Source of the DNA: JAAZIN01 sp964441025
Lineage (GTDB): Bacteria; Bacillota; Dethiobacteria; DTU022
DNA length: 53,032 bases
Reading direction: 5' to 3'
NCBI GenBank assembly: GCA_964441025.1
Contig: CAYTXG010000014.1
Location: forward strand, 1 to 53,032
In this document: positions 38,891-47,872 of the stretch, in pieces
How the letters are laid out: each line of letters begins with the position of its first letter
How positions within the stretch are numbered: the stretch's first letter is position 1
Notes under the pieces: generated by a model
What the model was told of the DNA's origin: nothing
Databases searched by the model: none
Seen by the model: the letters and a program-made list of their open reading frames with translations, nothing else
Made by a program: the position numbers and the translations under genes

Positions 38891-40801
38891 TTATTTTTTC
38901 CCCTCAACATCCTCCCTCAGCCGGGTCGCAAAGCTGTCCAGGGAACCGGGTCCGAGGTCGCCCTCATCCCGGTGTCGCACGGCCACCTCTCTGCCTGCCG
39001 CCTCCCGCTCACCCACCACCAGCATGTAGGGTATCTTCTTCAGCTGGGCCTCCCTGATCTTGTAACCGACTTTTTCGCTGCGCTCATCCACATATACTCT
39101 GAAGGATGCGCTGCGCAGGGCGGAGCAGGCCTCTTCTGCGTATGCGTGCTGCCTGTCGGTAACAGGTATGATCACGGCTTGCTGCGGGGCCAGCCAGGCG
39201 GGAAAAGCGCCGGCGTACTGCTCGATGAGCAGCGCCAGGAAACGCTCAATCGCTCCATAGATGACCCGGTGGATCACCACGGGGCGGTGCTTCTGACCGT
39301 CGGCGCCGATATAATTAAGATCAAATTTTTCAGGCATCTGGAAGTCGAGCTGAATCGTGCTGCACTGCCAGCTGCGCCCGAGACAGTCCTCCAGGTGAAA
39401 ATCGATTTTCGGACCGTAAAAGGCGCCGTCTCCCTCGTTGATCCTGTAGGAAAGCCCTTTTTCCTGCAGAACACCCTCGAGAATAGCTTCAGCCCTGTTC
39501 CACATTTCTGCGCTGCCCATGGCGCTGTCGGGCCGTGTGCTCAGCTCCACGCGGTAGCTAAAGCCAAAAACACGGTAGAAATGGTCAACCATATCGATAA
39601 CACCGGCAACCTCCGGCTCGATCTGCCCGGGGGTCATGAAAAGATGGGCGTCATCCTGGGTGAAGCTGCGCACGCGCAGCAGGCCGTGCAGTGTGCCGGA
39701 GAGTTCATGGCGATGCACCAGGCCCAGCTCGGCAATGCGACGCGGCAGATCGCGGTAACTGTGCATGCGCGAGCGGTACACCAGCATCGCTCCGGGACAG
39801 TTCATCGGCTTGACCGCATAGTCCTCATCGTCGATCCTTGTGAAATACATATTTTCCCTGAAGTGATCCCAGTGCCCCGACTGCTCCCACAGCGCCCGGT
39901 TCATAATCAGCGGCGTCCTGATCTCTTCATACCCGGCCCGCCGGTGCTCCTGGCGCCAGAAAGAAAGCAGCTCTTCGATGATGACCATGCCGTTATGGTG
40001 AAAGAAGGGAAACCCCGGCGCCTCTTCATGAAGGCTGAAAAGACCGAGGTCGCGGCCCAGTTTTCGGTGATCCCGCTTTACCGCCTCGGCCAGCAGCTCC
40101 AGATGCTGCTCCAGCATTTCCGGGGTGGGAAAGCTGGTTCCGTAAATACGCTGCAGCATGGGATTGCGCTCATCACCCCGCCAGTAAGCACCGGCCAGGC
40201 TCGTCAGTTTGATCGCTCCGATCCCGCCCGTATCGGGCAGGTGGGGACCGGCGCAGAGATCGATGAAATCTCCCTGTTCATAAAGCGAGATCACCTCATC
40301 ATCGGGCAATTCGGCGATGAGCTCGCATTTATAGGGCTCGCCTTTTTCCCTGAACAGGGCAAGCGCCTCCTCACGGCTGACTTCGCGGCGTTTGAAGGGC
40401 AGCTTCTCCGCGACAATTCGCTCCATCTCCTCCTCGATTTTTCCCAGATCACCGGCTGAAAGGGGCTCCGTGAACTCAAAGTCATAGTAAAAGCCCTGCT
40501 CTATCGCCGGTCCGATCCCCAGCCGGGCCCGGGGGTACAGCCTTTTCACCGCCTGGGCCAGCACATGGCTGCTGCTGTGGCGGTAGATCCTGGCGCCTTT
40601 TTCTGTAGAGAAATCCAGAAAGGTGATCTCGCTGTCGCCGTTGAGAGGAATATGGAGATCACACTCCCTTCCATTGACCTCCGCCGCAAAAACGGGGCCG
40701 CCGCTGCAGACCCCCAGATCCCGGCAGATTTCAAGCAGGCTGACTCCCGCAGGATAGGAGTGCTCTTTTCCCTCTTTAAGTTTAACCTTGATCTGCGGCA
40801 T
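38891..40801 (-). CDS. thrS: Threonine-tRNA ligase
   Basis: A 636-residue ThrRS with an N-terminal TGS domain (MPQIKVKLKEGKEHSYPAG), an editing domain (HSSSHVLAQAVKRLYP), a class II core (MNCPGAMLVYRSRMHSYRDLPRRIAELGLVHRHELSG; WQCSTIQLDFQMPEKFDLNYIGADG) and an anticodon-binding domain. The frame opens to 40867, but ATG at 40801 with AAGGAG eight bases upstream is the proper start. Its short 5' region has a consensus promoter and no room for a T-box, unlike thrS in Bacillus. Confidence 0.97.
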   Translation of the reverse strand: MPQIKVKLKEGKEHSYPAGVSLLEICRDLGVCSGGPVFAAEVNGRECDLHIPLNGDSEITFLDFSTEKGARIYRHSSSHVLAQAVKRLYPRARLGIGPAIEQGFYYDFEFTEPLSAGDLGKIEEEMERIVAEKLPFKRREVSREEALALFREKGEPYKCELIAELPDDEVISLYEQGDFIDLCAGPHLPDTGGIGAIKLTSLAGAYWRGDERNPMLQRIYGTSFPTPEMLEQHLELLAEAVKRDHRKLGRDLGLFSLHEEAPGFPFFHHNGMVIIEELLSFWRQEHRRAGYEEIRTPLIMNRALWEQSGHWDHFRENMYFTRIDDEDYAVKPMNCPGAMLVYRSRMHSYRDLPRRIAELGLVHRHELSGTLHGLLRVRSFTQDDAHLFMTPGQIEPEVAGVIDMVDHFYRVFGFSYRVELSTRPDSAMGSAEMWNRAEAILEGVLQEKGLSYRINEGDGAFYGPKIDFHLEDCLGRSWQCSTIQLDFQMPEKFDLNYIGADGQKHRPVVIHRVIYGAIERFLALLIEQYAGAFPAWLAPQQAVIIPVTDRQHAYAEEACSALRSASFRVYVDERSEKVGYKIREAQLKKIPYMLVVGEREAAGREVAVRHRDEGDLGPGSLDSFATRLREDVEGKK

Positions 40802-40838
40802 GACTGCATCTCCTTCCCTGCTGCAATAAGATAGCCTT

Positions 40839-40867
40839 ATGATATGACTTGTCCCCAGCCCTGTCAA
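40839..40867 (-). promoter_or_regulatory. Promoter of thrS
   Basis: On the minus strand TTGACA (40867-40862) and TATCAT (40844-40839) are 17 bp apart, about 38 bp upstream of the ATG. Confidence 0.82.
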
Positions 40868-40882
40868 GATAAGGGACGACTC

Positions 40883-40915
40883 AGTGAATTCCGGAACTCT
40901 GCACCAGAATTCACT
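40883..40915. repeat. 9-bp inverted repeat between ytxC and the thrS promoter
   Basis: AGTGAATTC (40883-40891) and GAATTCACT (40907-40915) flank a 15-base loop; with one mismatch the arms extend to 12 bp. It overlaps the ytxC stop and ends about 15 bp upstream of the thrS -35. There is no T-run. It may be an mRNA 3' structure or an operator for thrS. Confidence 0.5.
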
Positions 40916-41822
40916 AAGTCAACGAGCGCCGGTTGCTGTCGCCGGTAACCAGAGGCGCTTTCTCCCGGCGGCAGCGGCTGCAACTCTCGCAGTAAATAAG
41001 CCTTTTATCAAAAATACTGCGCAGGATCTCCGCCGCCCGGGGATAGCGCAGCACGGCGCTCCGGTGCAGCATGATCCGCCGCGGCGCTATCGAAACAAGC
41101 ATGCTCACCAGGATATCTTCGTAATCGCTCTCTTCGTCAAAATCCTGAAGATCGATCTCTTCCCAGTCGCAGGGATCTACCTGATTGAAACAGTGATCTG
41201 TGATCCTGACACAGCCTTTTTTATCTGCAAAAAGATGGATCAGATTTATTTTCGGCAGCTGCAGGTTCAAAAAATATTTCAGCAGCCGGATAAACTCCCG
41301 GTGCTCCCTCTCGGCAAGATAGCTCTCCACAGCTTCCTCCACCAGCCTGCGCAGCTCGCGGCGCCACTCCACCAGCCGAAAATTGTTAAACCCCTCAATA
41401 TTCAAGTGATTATGGGGCCCCGCCAGGTATTCACCGATTTTTTTCCCCGCCAGTCCCCGGTGGAGCTCACGCCGGCGGTGGAGTTTGCTGCTTTTCAGCT
41501 GGCGCAGGGCGGTGTCGAGAATCTCCTCACGCTCATTCCGGCCAAAGTAACAATAATGGAGGCGAAGCAGGTCCCGGAACATATAAATCCACAGATCTTC
41601 AATCATGAATTGTGCCACCAGGGGGACAATCGCCTCCAGGATGGATTGCCTGGAGCCGCTGCCGGCATACTGCTCCGGTACAAAAGTAAGCGCAGTGCCG
41701 GCGCTGCCGCAGTCGCTCCAGGAGCAGCGATAGGGCAGGCTGCTGAAAGAGGCGCTCTCCCGCTCCAGCCTCTGCTGCAGCAAATCGGGAGAGCGCCTGA
41801 TTACAAAGGTAATAGTTTCCAC
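40914..41822 (-). CDS. ytxC: YtxC-family sporulation protein
   Basis: A protein of about 302 residues. The family is recognised from its place beside thrS, as in Bacillus, and from the FLNLQLPKINLIHLFADKKG and EDILVSMLVSIAPRRIMLHR stretches. It has no known catalytic motif; its sporulation role is loosely defined. A C-terminal CESCSRCRRE pair of cysteines is noteworthy. GTG at 41822, seven bases after AGGAGG, is preferred over the upstream ATG at 41867. Confidence 0.82.
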   Translation of the reverse strand: METITFVIRRSPDLLQQRLERESASFSSLPYRCSWSDCGSAGTALTFVPEQYAGSGSRQSILEAIVPLVAQFMIEDLWIYMFRDLLRLHYCYFGRNEREEILDTALRQLKSSKLHRRRELHRGLAGKKIGEYLAGPHNHLNIEGFNNFRLVEWRRELRRLVEEAVESYLAEREHREFIRLLKYFLNLQLPKINLIHLFADKKGCVRITDHCFNQVDPCDWEEIDLQDFDEESDYEDILVSMLVSIAPRRIMLHRSAVLRYPRAAEILRSIFDKRLIYCESCSRCRREKAPLVTGDSNRRSLT

Positions 41823-41898
41823 CGGGCATCCTCCTTCCTGCTTTATTATATGAGGAGAGCCCGCCATCTACTACCATGCGCCTGAGAAGTATTTTTCC

Positions 41899-42861
41899 CT
41901 AAGCCCTCACCTGCAGCGCCAGGGGCAGCAGCTCCATCTCCACCGGGCCTTTGCCCGGCTGCTCGCCATCCAGGTTCAAGAGCGCCTCTGTCGTCTGAAT
42001 GGTGGCCTTCCGTCCGCGCCTGCTGATGCAGTTGGGATGGGTCAGGTGAGACCCCTTGTAGACTTTAGGCAGGTTGGCAAGAAGATTGATTTTGCTGAGG
42101 CTGTGCATGATCACAATATCAAAAAGTCCATCATCCATCTGCGCATGGGGGGCAATGCACATGCCGCCCCCAAAATAACGGCCGTTTGCCACCGCCACTA
42201 ACGCCACCTGCCCCTCAAAAAGCAGCTCGCCATCAATGCTTATCGCCATCTCCTTGTTCCGGTAGAGCATGAGGCTGACCACAGTTCCCCAGAGAAAGGA
42301 GACAAAGCCGCCCAGGGCCTTGCTGGTCCTGTTGACCCGGTTCACAGTATCCCCGTCCAGCCCCAGGCCCGCAATATTTATAAAATAGCGTGTCTCTTTG
42401 CCCCCGCGGTAGCTTATAAAGCTGAGCCTGCCCACATCCACCGGCCGCGGCTCACTCCTGATCAGGTGCTTTACCGCCTCCGCGGGATCTTTGGGGATCT
42501 GCAGCGTTTTGATCAGATCGCTCCCCGTACCCATGGAGACAAAAGCAAGCTGAGCCTCCTTGTGCAGCGCCCCTCCGGGTGCAAAGAAGCCGTTCATCAC
42601 CTCGTTATGCGTCCCGTCGCCCCCCACGGAGATAACCAGATCACAGCCTCTCTCCAAAGCCTCCCGGGTAAGCGCCGTGGCATGTTCGGGAGCCTCCGTC
42701 ATGAAGCTTTCAAAATCAAGCCCCCCACCCTCCATCAAGGCGGCGATCTCCGGCCAGCGCCGGGCGGTGACTCCGTTGGCCGAAACCGGATTGACAATCG
42801 CAGCGGTCTTCAATGCCTTCACTTTAACACCCCCATTTTTTTGTTTGCTCCGGCGGCGCAT
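41899..42861 (-). CDS. Diacylglycerol kinase-type lipid kinase (DgkB/YegS family)
   Basis: A 320-residue kinase. VGGDGTHNEVMNGF is the GGDGT nucleotide motif, GTGSD follows near 115, and YFINIAGLGLDGDTV and DDGLFDIVIMHSLSKINLL are the C-terminal domain motifs. It phosphorylates diacylglycerol or a related lipid at the membrane face. ATG at 42861 overlaps the stop of the Fe-S protein gene, so translation is coupled; a GTG at 42822 after GGGGGTG is an alternative start. The neighbours, an alkyl-DHAP-synthase-like flavoprotein and a GlcF-like protein, point to a lipid or glycerol-ether pathway (inference). Confidence 0.9.
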   Translation of the reverse strand: MRRRSKQKNGGVKVKALKTAAIVNPVSANGVTARRWPEIAALMEGGGLDFESFMTEAPEHATALTREALERGCDLVISVGGDGTHNEVMNGFFAPGGALHKEAQLAFVSMGTGSDLIKTLQIPKDPAEAVKHLIRSEPRPVDVGRLSFISYRGGKETRYFINIAGLGLDGDTVNRVNRTSKALGGFVSFLWGTVVSLMLYRNKEMAISIDGELLFEGQVALVAVANGRYFGGGMCIAPHAQMDDGLFDIVIMHSLSKINLLANLPKVYKGSHLTHPNCISRRGRKATIQTTEALLNLDGEQPGKGPVEMELLPLALQVRA

Positions 42862-43958
42862 CAATCCCCCTGCCGGAGCACGGACAGGCCCAGCAGCTCG
42901 GCCAGGTCCATCACCCTGCCGCCCCCCACCTGCAGATTTTCACGGCAGAACGGGCAGGAGGTGACAAGCGCCCCCGAGGGAGGCAGCTCCTCCAGGCGCC
43001 GCCGGGCCATCCCGGCGGAGCGCTCGGGAAAAGAGAGCTGAAACATGGCTCCGCCGCCGCAGCAGCGCGTCTCCCCACCCGTATGCAGCACTTCGTTCAG
43101 CTCCAGCCCGGGGATGCTCCGCAGCAGCTCGCGCGGTGCATCGCATTTTTCGGCCACCCGGGCCCAGATACAGGGATCATGGTAGGCAACAGTACCCAGC
43201 CCTTTGATCCGCTCCGGTTCAAGCCGCCCCTGCTGTACCAGCTCCAGAAAAAATGCGGCTGCATCCACCACGGGCAATCCCAATTCACTGCCCCACCGGG
43301 GATAGCGCGCCGTAAAAGTGTGCCAGCATTCGGGACAGTCGGTCAGCAGAAGCGCGGCGCCGCTTTGCGCGGCACGGGCCGCATTTTCCGCCGCCAGCTG
43401 CCGGGCAAGCTCCAGGTCGCCCCAGATCTGAGCCGGATAACCGCAGCAGTAATGATCCAGCACCCGGTAGGCGACCCCGGCGGCTTCGAGTATCTGCAGG
43501 GTAAGCTTTTGCGACCGGGGATGATTGGCCTGGGCCGTGCAGTTGATAAAATAGAGCACCTCGGGCCTTGCCGCCCCCGGGGGATCTTCCAGGCAGGCGG
43601 GGCGGGTCCCGTAAGGGCTGCCGAATTTCTTTAAATTATTTAAATAGGGCACCGCGGCAGGCAGGACCGTCTCCGCGGGGCGGGCTTCCGTCCGTGCCAG
43701 AAGCAGCTCTTCCGCCAGGTCCAGTTCGGGGAAAGGGCAGAGCAGCCGGCAGCCGCGGCAGCCCAGGCATGCCGAGAGGGCCTCCAGCAGATTGTTTTCC
43801 CACTCCAGATGCCCCTCCAGCAGCAGGTGAGCCAGGCGGGCTTTACCGGAAGGAGAAACAGCCTCGCGCCTGAATTCCTGGTCAACGGGACATTCACAGC
43901 GGCACATGTTGGGGCAGAGTGCGCAATCAAGCAGCCGGTCCCGGTTCACTTCCGCCAT
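42861..43958 (-). CDS. GlcF-like (Fe-S)-binding CCG-domain protein
   Basis: A 365-residue protein with two N-terminal [4Fe-4S] motifs (CALCPNMCRCECP near 12-24; CLGCRGCRLLCP near 64-75) and two CCG domains (YCCGYP near 170, RCCGGG near 300). This is the layout of GlcF and of heterodisulfide-reductase-type subunits. It would take electrons from the flavoprotein encoded just upstream, whose gene overlaps it by 13 bases. The electron acceptor is unknown. The C-terminus overlaps the lipid kinase start. Confidence 0.9.
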   Translation of the reverse strand: MAEVNRDRLLDCALCPNMCRCECPVDQEFRREAVSPSGKARLAHLLLEGHLEWENNLLEALSACLGCRGCRLLCPFPELDLAEELLLARTEARPAETVLPAAVPYLNNLKKFGSPYGTRPACLEDPPGAARPEVLYFINCTAQANHPRSQKLTLQILEAAGVAYRVLDHYCCGYPAQIWGDLELARQLAAENAARAAQSGAALLLTDCPECWHTFTARYPRWGSELGLPVVDAAAFFLELVQQGRLEPERIKGLGTVAYHDPCIWARVAEKCDAPRELLRSIPGLELNEVLHTGGETRCCGGGAMFQLSFPERSAGMARRRLEELPPSGALVTSCPFCRENLQVGGGRVMDLAELLGLSVLRQGD

Positions 43959-45415
43959 TTCTTCACCTTCCCCAGGCCCAGCTTGCCCGGGTTCATGATC
44001 CCCCCGGGGTCGAGAGCGTCTTTGATCATGCGCAGCGCCTCCAGCGACCGGCCGTGTTCCCGGGCCATCCAGAGCCCCCGGTGCAGCCCCACGCCGTGGT
44101 GATGGCTGATGGCTCCGCCCAGGGCCAGACAGCTCTCCATGGCGGAGTCCCAGAGACGCCTGTAGTAGTCCGCCTTGTCTCCCGAGGGAAATGCCACGAG
44201 CGTCAGGTAGAGCGCCGTTCCCTCGGGATAGACGTGGGAATAGTGCCCCGAAGCCAGGGCAATCCCCTCCATCGTGAGCACAGCTTCCCGCATGGTATGG
44301 TAGAGCGGCGCCGCATTTCTCCAGTTGGTGGAAACCTCGATGGTATCAACGATCGCCCCCTGCCGGAAAAGCGTCGAAGCCAGCCCCACATCAAAGCGAA
44401 TCTCCAGCCAGCGCTCCACCGGCTCAGGGCCGGCGGTGACGCCGCCTTCCTCGCGGGCCAGCCCTGCAGCCACCTTGTCCTCCGCGGCGATAATCCCGGC
44501 ATTGCCCTCGAAAAGCAGGATCAGGATTACCCCTCCCGCTGCAGCTTCACAATCAGGAAAATGATGCGCAGTTTCTATGGAATCATAGATCCGCACCACC
44601 GCTGGGCGGGCGCCGGCATGGATCAGGCGGCGGACCGCCTCAAGGGCCCGCTCAATGCTCTCAAAAGCATAAGAGCTCAGGATCCGCTTCTCCGGGTAGG
44701 GCCAGATCCGCAGGGTGATCGCCGTGATCACCCCCAGGATGCCTTCGGAGCCCAGGAACAGGTGGTCAACCCGCGGGCCGGTGGAGGTGCGCGGCAGGTT
44801 GCGGCCGCGGATGATCTTACCGTCGGGCAGGACCGCTTCAAGTGAAACAACCATATCCTCGATCTTTCCGTAGCGTGTGGAAAATGTCCCTGCGGCGCGG
44901 CAGGCGGCCCACCCGCCCACAGTGGAGCAGCGCAGCGACTGGGGAAAATGCCCCCCGGTAAAGCCGCGCCTGTTTAAATACTCTTCATAACGCGCCCCGT
45001 TGAGGCCCGGCTCCACGGTAACCATGAGATTGTCCCGGTCCAGCTTCAGCACCCTGTTCATCTTCTTCAGATCCAGCGAGATACCGCCCTGCAGCGGGAC
45101 CGCACCGCCGAGCGCCCCCGAACCTTCTCCATAGGGGGTCACCGCTGCGCCCCAGGCTCCGGCCAGCCGCAGCACCGCCGCCACCTCGGCAGCGCTGCGC
45201 GGCCAGACCACCAGATCAGGCAGAGCCGGGGCCTTTCCCTCCAAAAACCAGAGCGTACCCATGGGCCAGTAGTCGCGGCAGTTGGCAAGACGGTCAGCCC
45301 TCTCCATCGAGACACCCTGGCTTCCGACAACAGCGCCGAGCTTCTCCGCCAGCTCCTCGCAACTGCTCCCGGGAAGGCGCCCTTCTTGAATTGTTCTGCT
45401 GAAAGATTCCGGCAA
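43946..45415 (-). CDS. FAD-linked oxidase, alkyldihydroxyacetonephosphate synthase-like
   Basis: A VAO-family flavoprotein of about 489 residues. The FAD loop is PYGEGSGALGG near 94-104. GHFPQSLRCSTVGGW, YGKIEDMVV, STGP, FLGSEGILGVITAITLRIWP and the triple-histidine HHHGVG follow in the order seen in alkyl-DHAP synthase (AgpS). The AgpS-type ACIRLMD arginine is present as VVRIYD. GlcD/lactate dehydrogenases share the fold but not the HHHGVG-type ending. AgpS itself needs no electron acceptor. The overlapping Fe-S partner gene suggests a dehydrogenase instead, so the reaction is open. TTG at 45415, seven bases after AAAGGAGG, is preferred; the ATG at 45433 has no ribosome binding site. Confidence 0.88.
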   Translation of the reverse strand: MPESFSRTIQEGRLPGSSCEELAEKLGAVVGSQGVSMERADRLANCRDYWPMGTLWFLEGKAPALPDLVVWPRSAAEVAAVLRLAGAWGAAVTPYGEGSGALGGAVPLQGGISLDLKKMNRVLKLDRDNLMVTVEPGLNGARYEEYLNRRGFTGGHFPQSLRCSTVGGWAACRAAGTFSTRYGKIEDMVVSLEAVLPDGKIIRGRNLPRTSTGPRVDHLFLGSEGILGVITAITLRIWPYPEKRILSSYAFESIERALEAVRRLIHAGARPAVVRIYDSIETAHHFPDCEAAAGGVILILLFEGNAGIIAAEDKVAAGLAREEGGVTAGPEPVERWLEIRFDVGLASTLFRQGAIVDTIEVSTNWRNAAPLYHTMREAVLTMEGIALASGHYSHVYPEGTALYLTLVAFPSGDKADYYRRLWDSAMESCLALGGAISHHHGVGLHRGLWMAREHGRSLEALRMIKDALDPGGIMNPGKLGLGKVKKWRK

Positions 45416-45505
45416 GGCATATCCTCCTTTCATTTATATCGGCAGTAAATCCGGTCAAAGGCAGGAAGCACCTGTTTATAACTGGTATTTCACCATGCCC
45501 CGGCC

Positions 45506-46333
45506 TTATCCTTTTTCCTTTTGTCCCGAAAAGATCAACAGGTACTCATGGACCTTGTTGATGCGGAACACAGCCGGATACCCCAGGGGTCGTAATGAAT
45601 TGTACTCATGGCGACGGTCCCAGATAATGATATCCTCAAGCTGAAAGCCGATGGGCTGCAGGGCGGCGCAGAGATCCGCGTGCAGGGGGTAAAAACGGTT
45701 TTTTTTGCGTATATCCATCACCACGACGGCGCAGATCCGCCCCGGTTTCAGGACGGCGTGCACCTGGCGAAATACAGCGGCCAGACTCTCAAGGAAAGAT
45801 CCGTAATCGCCGGAACGGCCCAGATCGGCGGCATGCTCACCATAATGGCGCTGGCGACGGCGGTCGGCCGATCGTTTTGCCAAAAGAATATCCCAGTATG
45901 GCGGTGAAGTGAGGACAAAATCAGCGGAATGAGGCTTCAGACGGCGTCCCAGGTTAAGGGCGTCTTCATGGTAAAGGCGGGGCCGCAGCTCCTCGTTTCC
46001 CGGCAGGGGTTCCCCTTCGGTGCGGAGCCTCTGTTCAAAGAGCGACAGGTAATCGTCGTAAATTTCAAAGCCGACCCCCCGGCGGCCCCGGTTGTAAGCG
46101 GCAAGCAGCGTTGTTCCTGTACCGGCAAAGGGGTCCAGCACCACTTCGCCCGGGCCGGCGGTAAAGATCTCGATGCAGCGCCCGGCCAGCTGCAGGGGAA
46201 AGGAGGCCGGATGATTGAGCCGAAGCTCTTCCACAGACCTGCGCAGATCGCTCCAGACACTGATGCTATAGCGGGTCCAGGTCTTGCCGTCAAGTTCATT
46301 GCAGCGCTTTCTACCTCCGCCGATGACGCTCAC
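45506..46333 (-). CDS. Orphan DNA (N4-cytosine/N6-adenine) methyltransferase
   Basis: A 275-residue amino-methyltransferase. The AdoMet motif DPFAGTGTTLLAA (about 67-79) comes before the catalytic motif TSPPYWD (about 142-148), the reverse of the usual beta-class order, so the fold is permuted. ICAVVVMDIRKKNRFYPLH and a C-terminal KVHEYLLIF match the DNA_methylase family. There is no restriction or specificity gene next to it. Only a GTG abutting GGGAGG is available as start, so the N-terminus is uncertain. Confidence 0.85.
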   Translation of the reverse strand: MSVIGGGRKRCNELDGKTWTRYSISVWSDLRRSVEELRLNHPASFPLQLAGRCIEIFTAGPGEVVLDPFAGTGTTLLAAYNRGRRGVGFEIYDDYLSLFEQRLRTEGEPLPGNEELRPRLYHEDALNLGRRLKPHSADFVLTSPPYWDILLAKRSADRRRQRHYGEHAADLGRSGDYGSFLESLAAVFRQVHAVLKPGRICAVVVMDIRKKNRFYPLHADLCAALQPIGFQLEDIIIWDRRHEYNSLRPLGYPAVFRINKVHEYLLIFSGQKEKG

Positions 46334-46500
46334 CCTCCCATCGGGTAAATATTCGCACCGGCGCAGGCATTACCCTGCATGGAGCAAGCATCAGGAGGTG
46401 TTTGCAGGTAAAAGGAGAACTTGTCTTCCTGAATCCATAAATTCGCACGGCAGAGGTTGACTTTAATGGCGGCGAAACCAAAAAGTCAGGCGATACAGTG

Positions 46501-47466
46501 CTATAACTGCAGCTCGACAATATCCCGGTCCTCCAGCGGATAGTCCCGGGCCACGGCCTGGCCGTCAAAGCGTGAGGAGCCCCAGACCAGGGCGCTTTTC
46601 AGCTTCCTGGGAAAATCTTTGTGCACCAGCTCTGCAAAATCGAGCACGGTTCCCCCTTTCCGCAAAATAAAGGGGCGCTCTTTGTCCGGGGATCGCCCTG
46701 AAGCCTTTCCGTAGATCCTGATTACTCCTAAAATTTCAAAGAGTTTGCGGCGCAGCTGATCCAGCCCCGGTCCGCTGCATGAAACAGGGTCGAAAAACAG
46801 ATCAGCCCTCAGCTCACGCAGCAGCTGCAGATTCTCTTCGCTGCCCTGCAGGTCGATCTTGTTGGCCGCGATCAAAAAAGGCAGCGGGGCGATAATCTCC
46901 CCCTCCTCGGAAAGATCAATCACCTCGCGCTCCTGGAGCAGCTGCAGCATCCCCTCCAGCTGGTCCAGGCACCCGGGAGAGGCCGTATCTATGACCATGA
47001 GAAGGGCATCGGCGGCCTTGAAGGTACCGGTGAGGCCCGGGGGGACAGCTTCGGGTGTTACCGGAGGGGTATCGACAAGCTGGACATAAGTATCCTCATA
47101 GGGCATCATCCCCGACACCGGCAGAGCGGTGGCATAGGGATAATCGGTCACTTTGACCCTGGCCCGGGTGAGAGCGCCCACCAGGGCGGACTTGCCGCTG
47201 TTCGGGTAACCCGCCAGGACGATCTGCCCCGCTCCCTCCCTCTCCACGGCAAAGGGATCGGCGGCCCTGGCCGCTTTTTTCTTTTTACCCTCTTCCTTGA
47301 GTCGGGCCAGGCGCTTCTTAATATCCGCCTGGAGCTTCTCCGTTCCCTTGTGCTTGGGGATGAGCGCAAGCATCTCCTGCAACGCCGCCTCTTTCTCCTC
47401 CACGCTCCGGGCATATCGGAATTTATCCTCGGCGGCATGATACTGCGGCGTTAGATTAGCCGGCAC
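46501..47466 (-). CDS. DRG/Obg-related GTPase with C-terminal TGS domain
   Basis: A GTPase of about 321 residues. A basic, helical N-terminus (about 1-75, with KKKKAAR) is followed by a G domain with G1 GYPNSGKSALV, G3 DTPPV and G4 ANKID. The C-terminal TGS domain (about 245-321) ends in the typical GQAVARDYPLEDRDIVEL. The G3 motif has TPP instead of DTPG, which may slow hydrolysis. DRG-type GTPases act with ribosomes or translation factors; the exact role here is unknown. GTG at 47466, seven bases after GGGAGG, is chosen over the ATG at 47532, which would read into the space next to tRNA-Val. Confidence 0.87.
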   Translation of the reverse strand: MPANLTPQYHAAEDKFRYARSVEEKEAALQEMLALIPKHKGTEKLQADIKKRLARLKEEGKKKKAARAADPFAVEREGAGQIVLAGYPNSGKSALVGALTRARVKVTDYPYATALPVSGMMPYEDTYVQLVDTPPVTPEAVPPGLTGTFKAADALLMVIDTASPGCLDQLEGMLQLLQEREVIDLSEEGEIIAPLPFLIAANKIDLQGSEENLQLLRELRADLFFDPVSCSGPGLDQLRRKLFEILGVIRIYGKASGRSPDKERPFILRKGGTVLDFAELVHKDFPRKLKSALVWGSSRFDGQAVARDYPLEDRDIVELQL

Positions 47467-47534
47467 AGCCAAACCTCCCTCTGTAGCTGTTAAGCAAATT
47501 ATAGAAAAGAGCAGCTGCCCGCTGCTCTTCAAAG

Positions 47535-47609
47535 TGGTGCGCCCGGCAGGTATCGAACCTGCGGCCTCCTGCGCGTCAAGCAGGCGCTCTCCCCCTGAGC
47601 TACAGGCGC
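47535..47609 (-). tRNA. tRNA-Val (anticodon GAC)
   Basis: The minus-strand cloverleaf has acceptor GCGCCTG with CGGGCGC, discriminator A, encoded CCA. The anticodon stem CCTGC/GCAGG holds loop TTGACGC with GAC; the T-arm is GCAGG-TTCGATA-CCTGC. The downstream GTPase gene follows without a clear terminator between. Confidence 0.97.
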
Positions 47610-47661
47610 ATGGGCGTATCTGAGATAATCACAAAAAGCAATTCAAATGTCCGACACCATC

Positions 47662-47690
47662 ATTATAGATGCTCTGCCCGCAAAAAACAA
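47662..47690 (-). promoter_or_regulatory. Promoter of tRNA-Val
   Basis: On the minus strand TTGTTT (47690-47685) and TATAAT (47667-47662) are 17 bp apart, about 50 bp upstream of the tRNA. Confidence 0.78.
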
Positions 47691-47872
47691 GAGGGAGGGG
47701 AGAATAAGGCCCAAGAATGTTGAGATTTGCTAGTCGACAAAGTAAATGCAACCGGACCTGTAGTGTGGGGTTGCAATAGCTCCTGTAAAGAGAAGCGCTC
47801 CTTGTTGGATAATGAAATTCACCACAATGAACAGAGAAGAACCATCGCTGCGTTTGCTCCCGCATGTCCCCG

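Noticed and set aside
40802..40913. T-box leader for thrS
   Set aside because: The promoter is about 38 bp from the ATG and the T-box consensus is absent.
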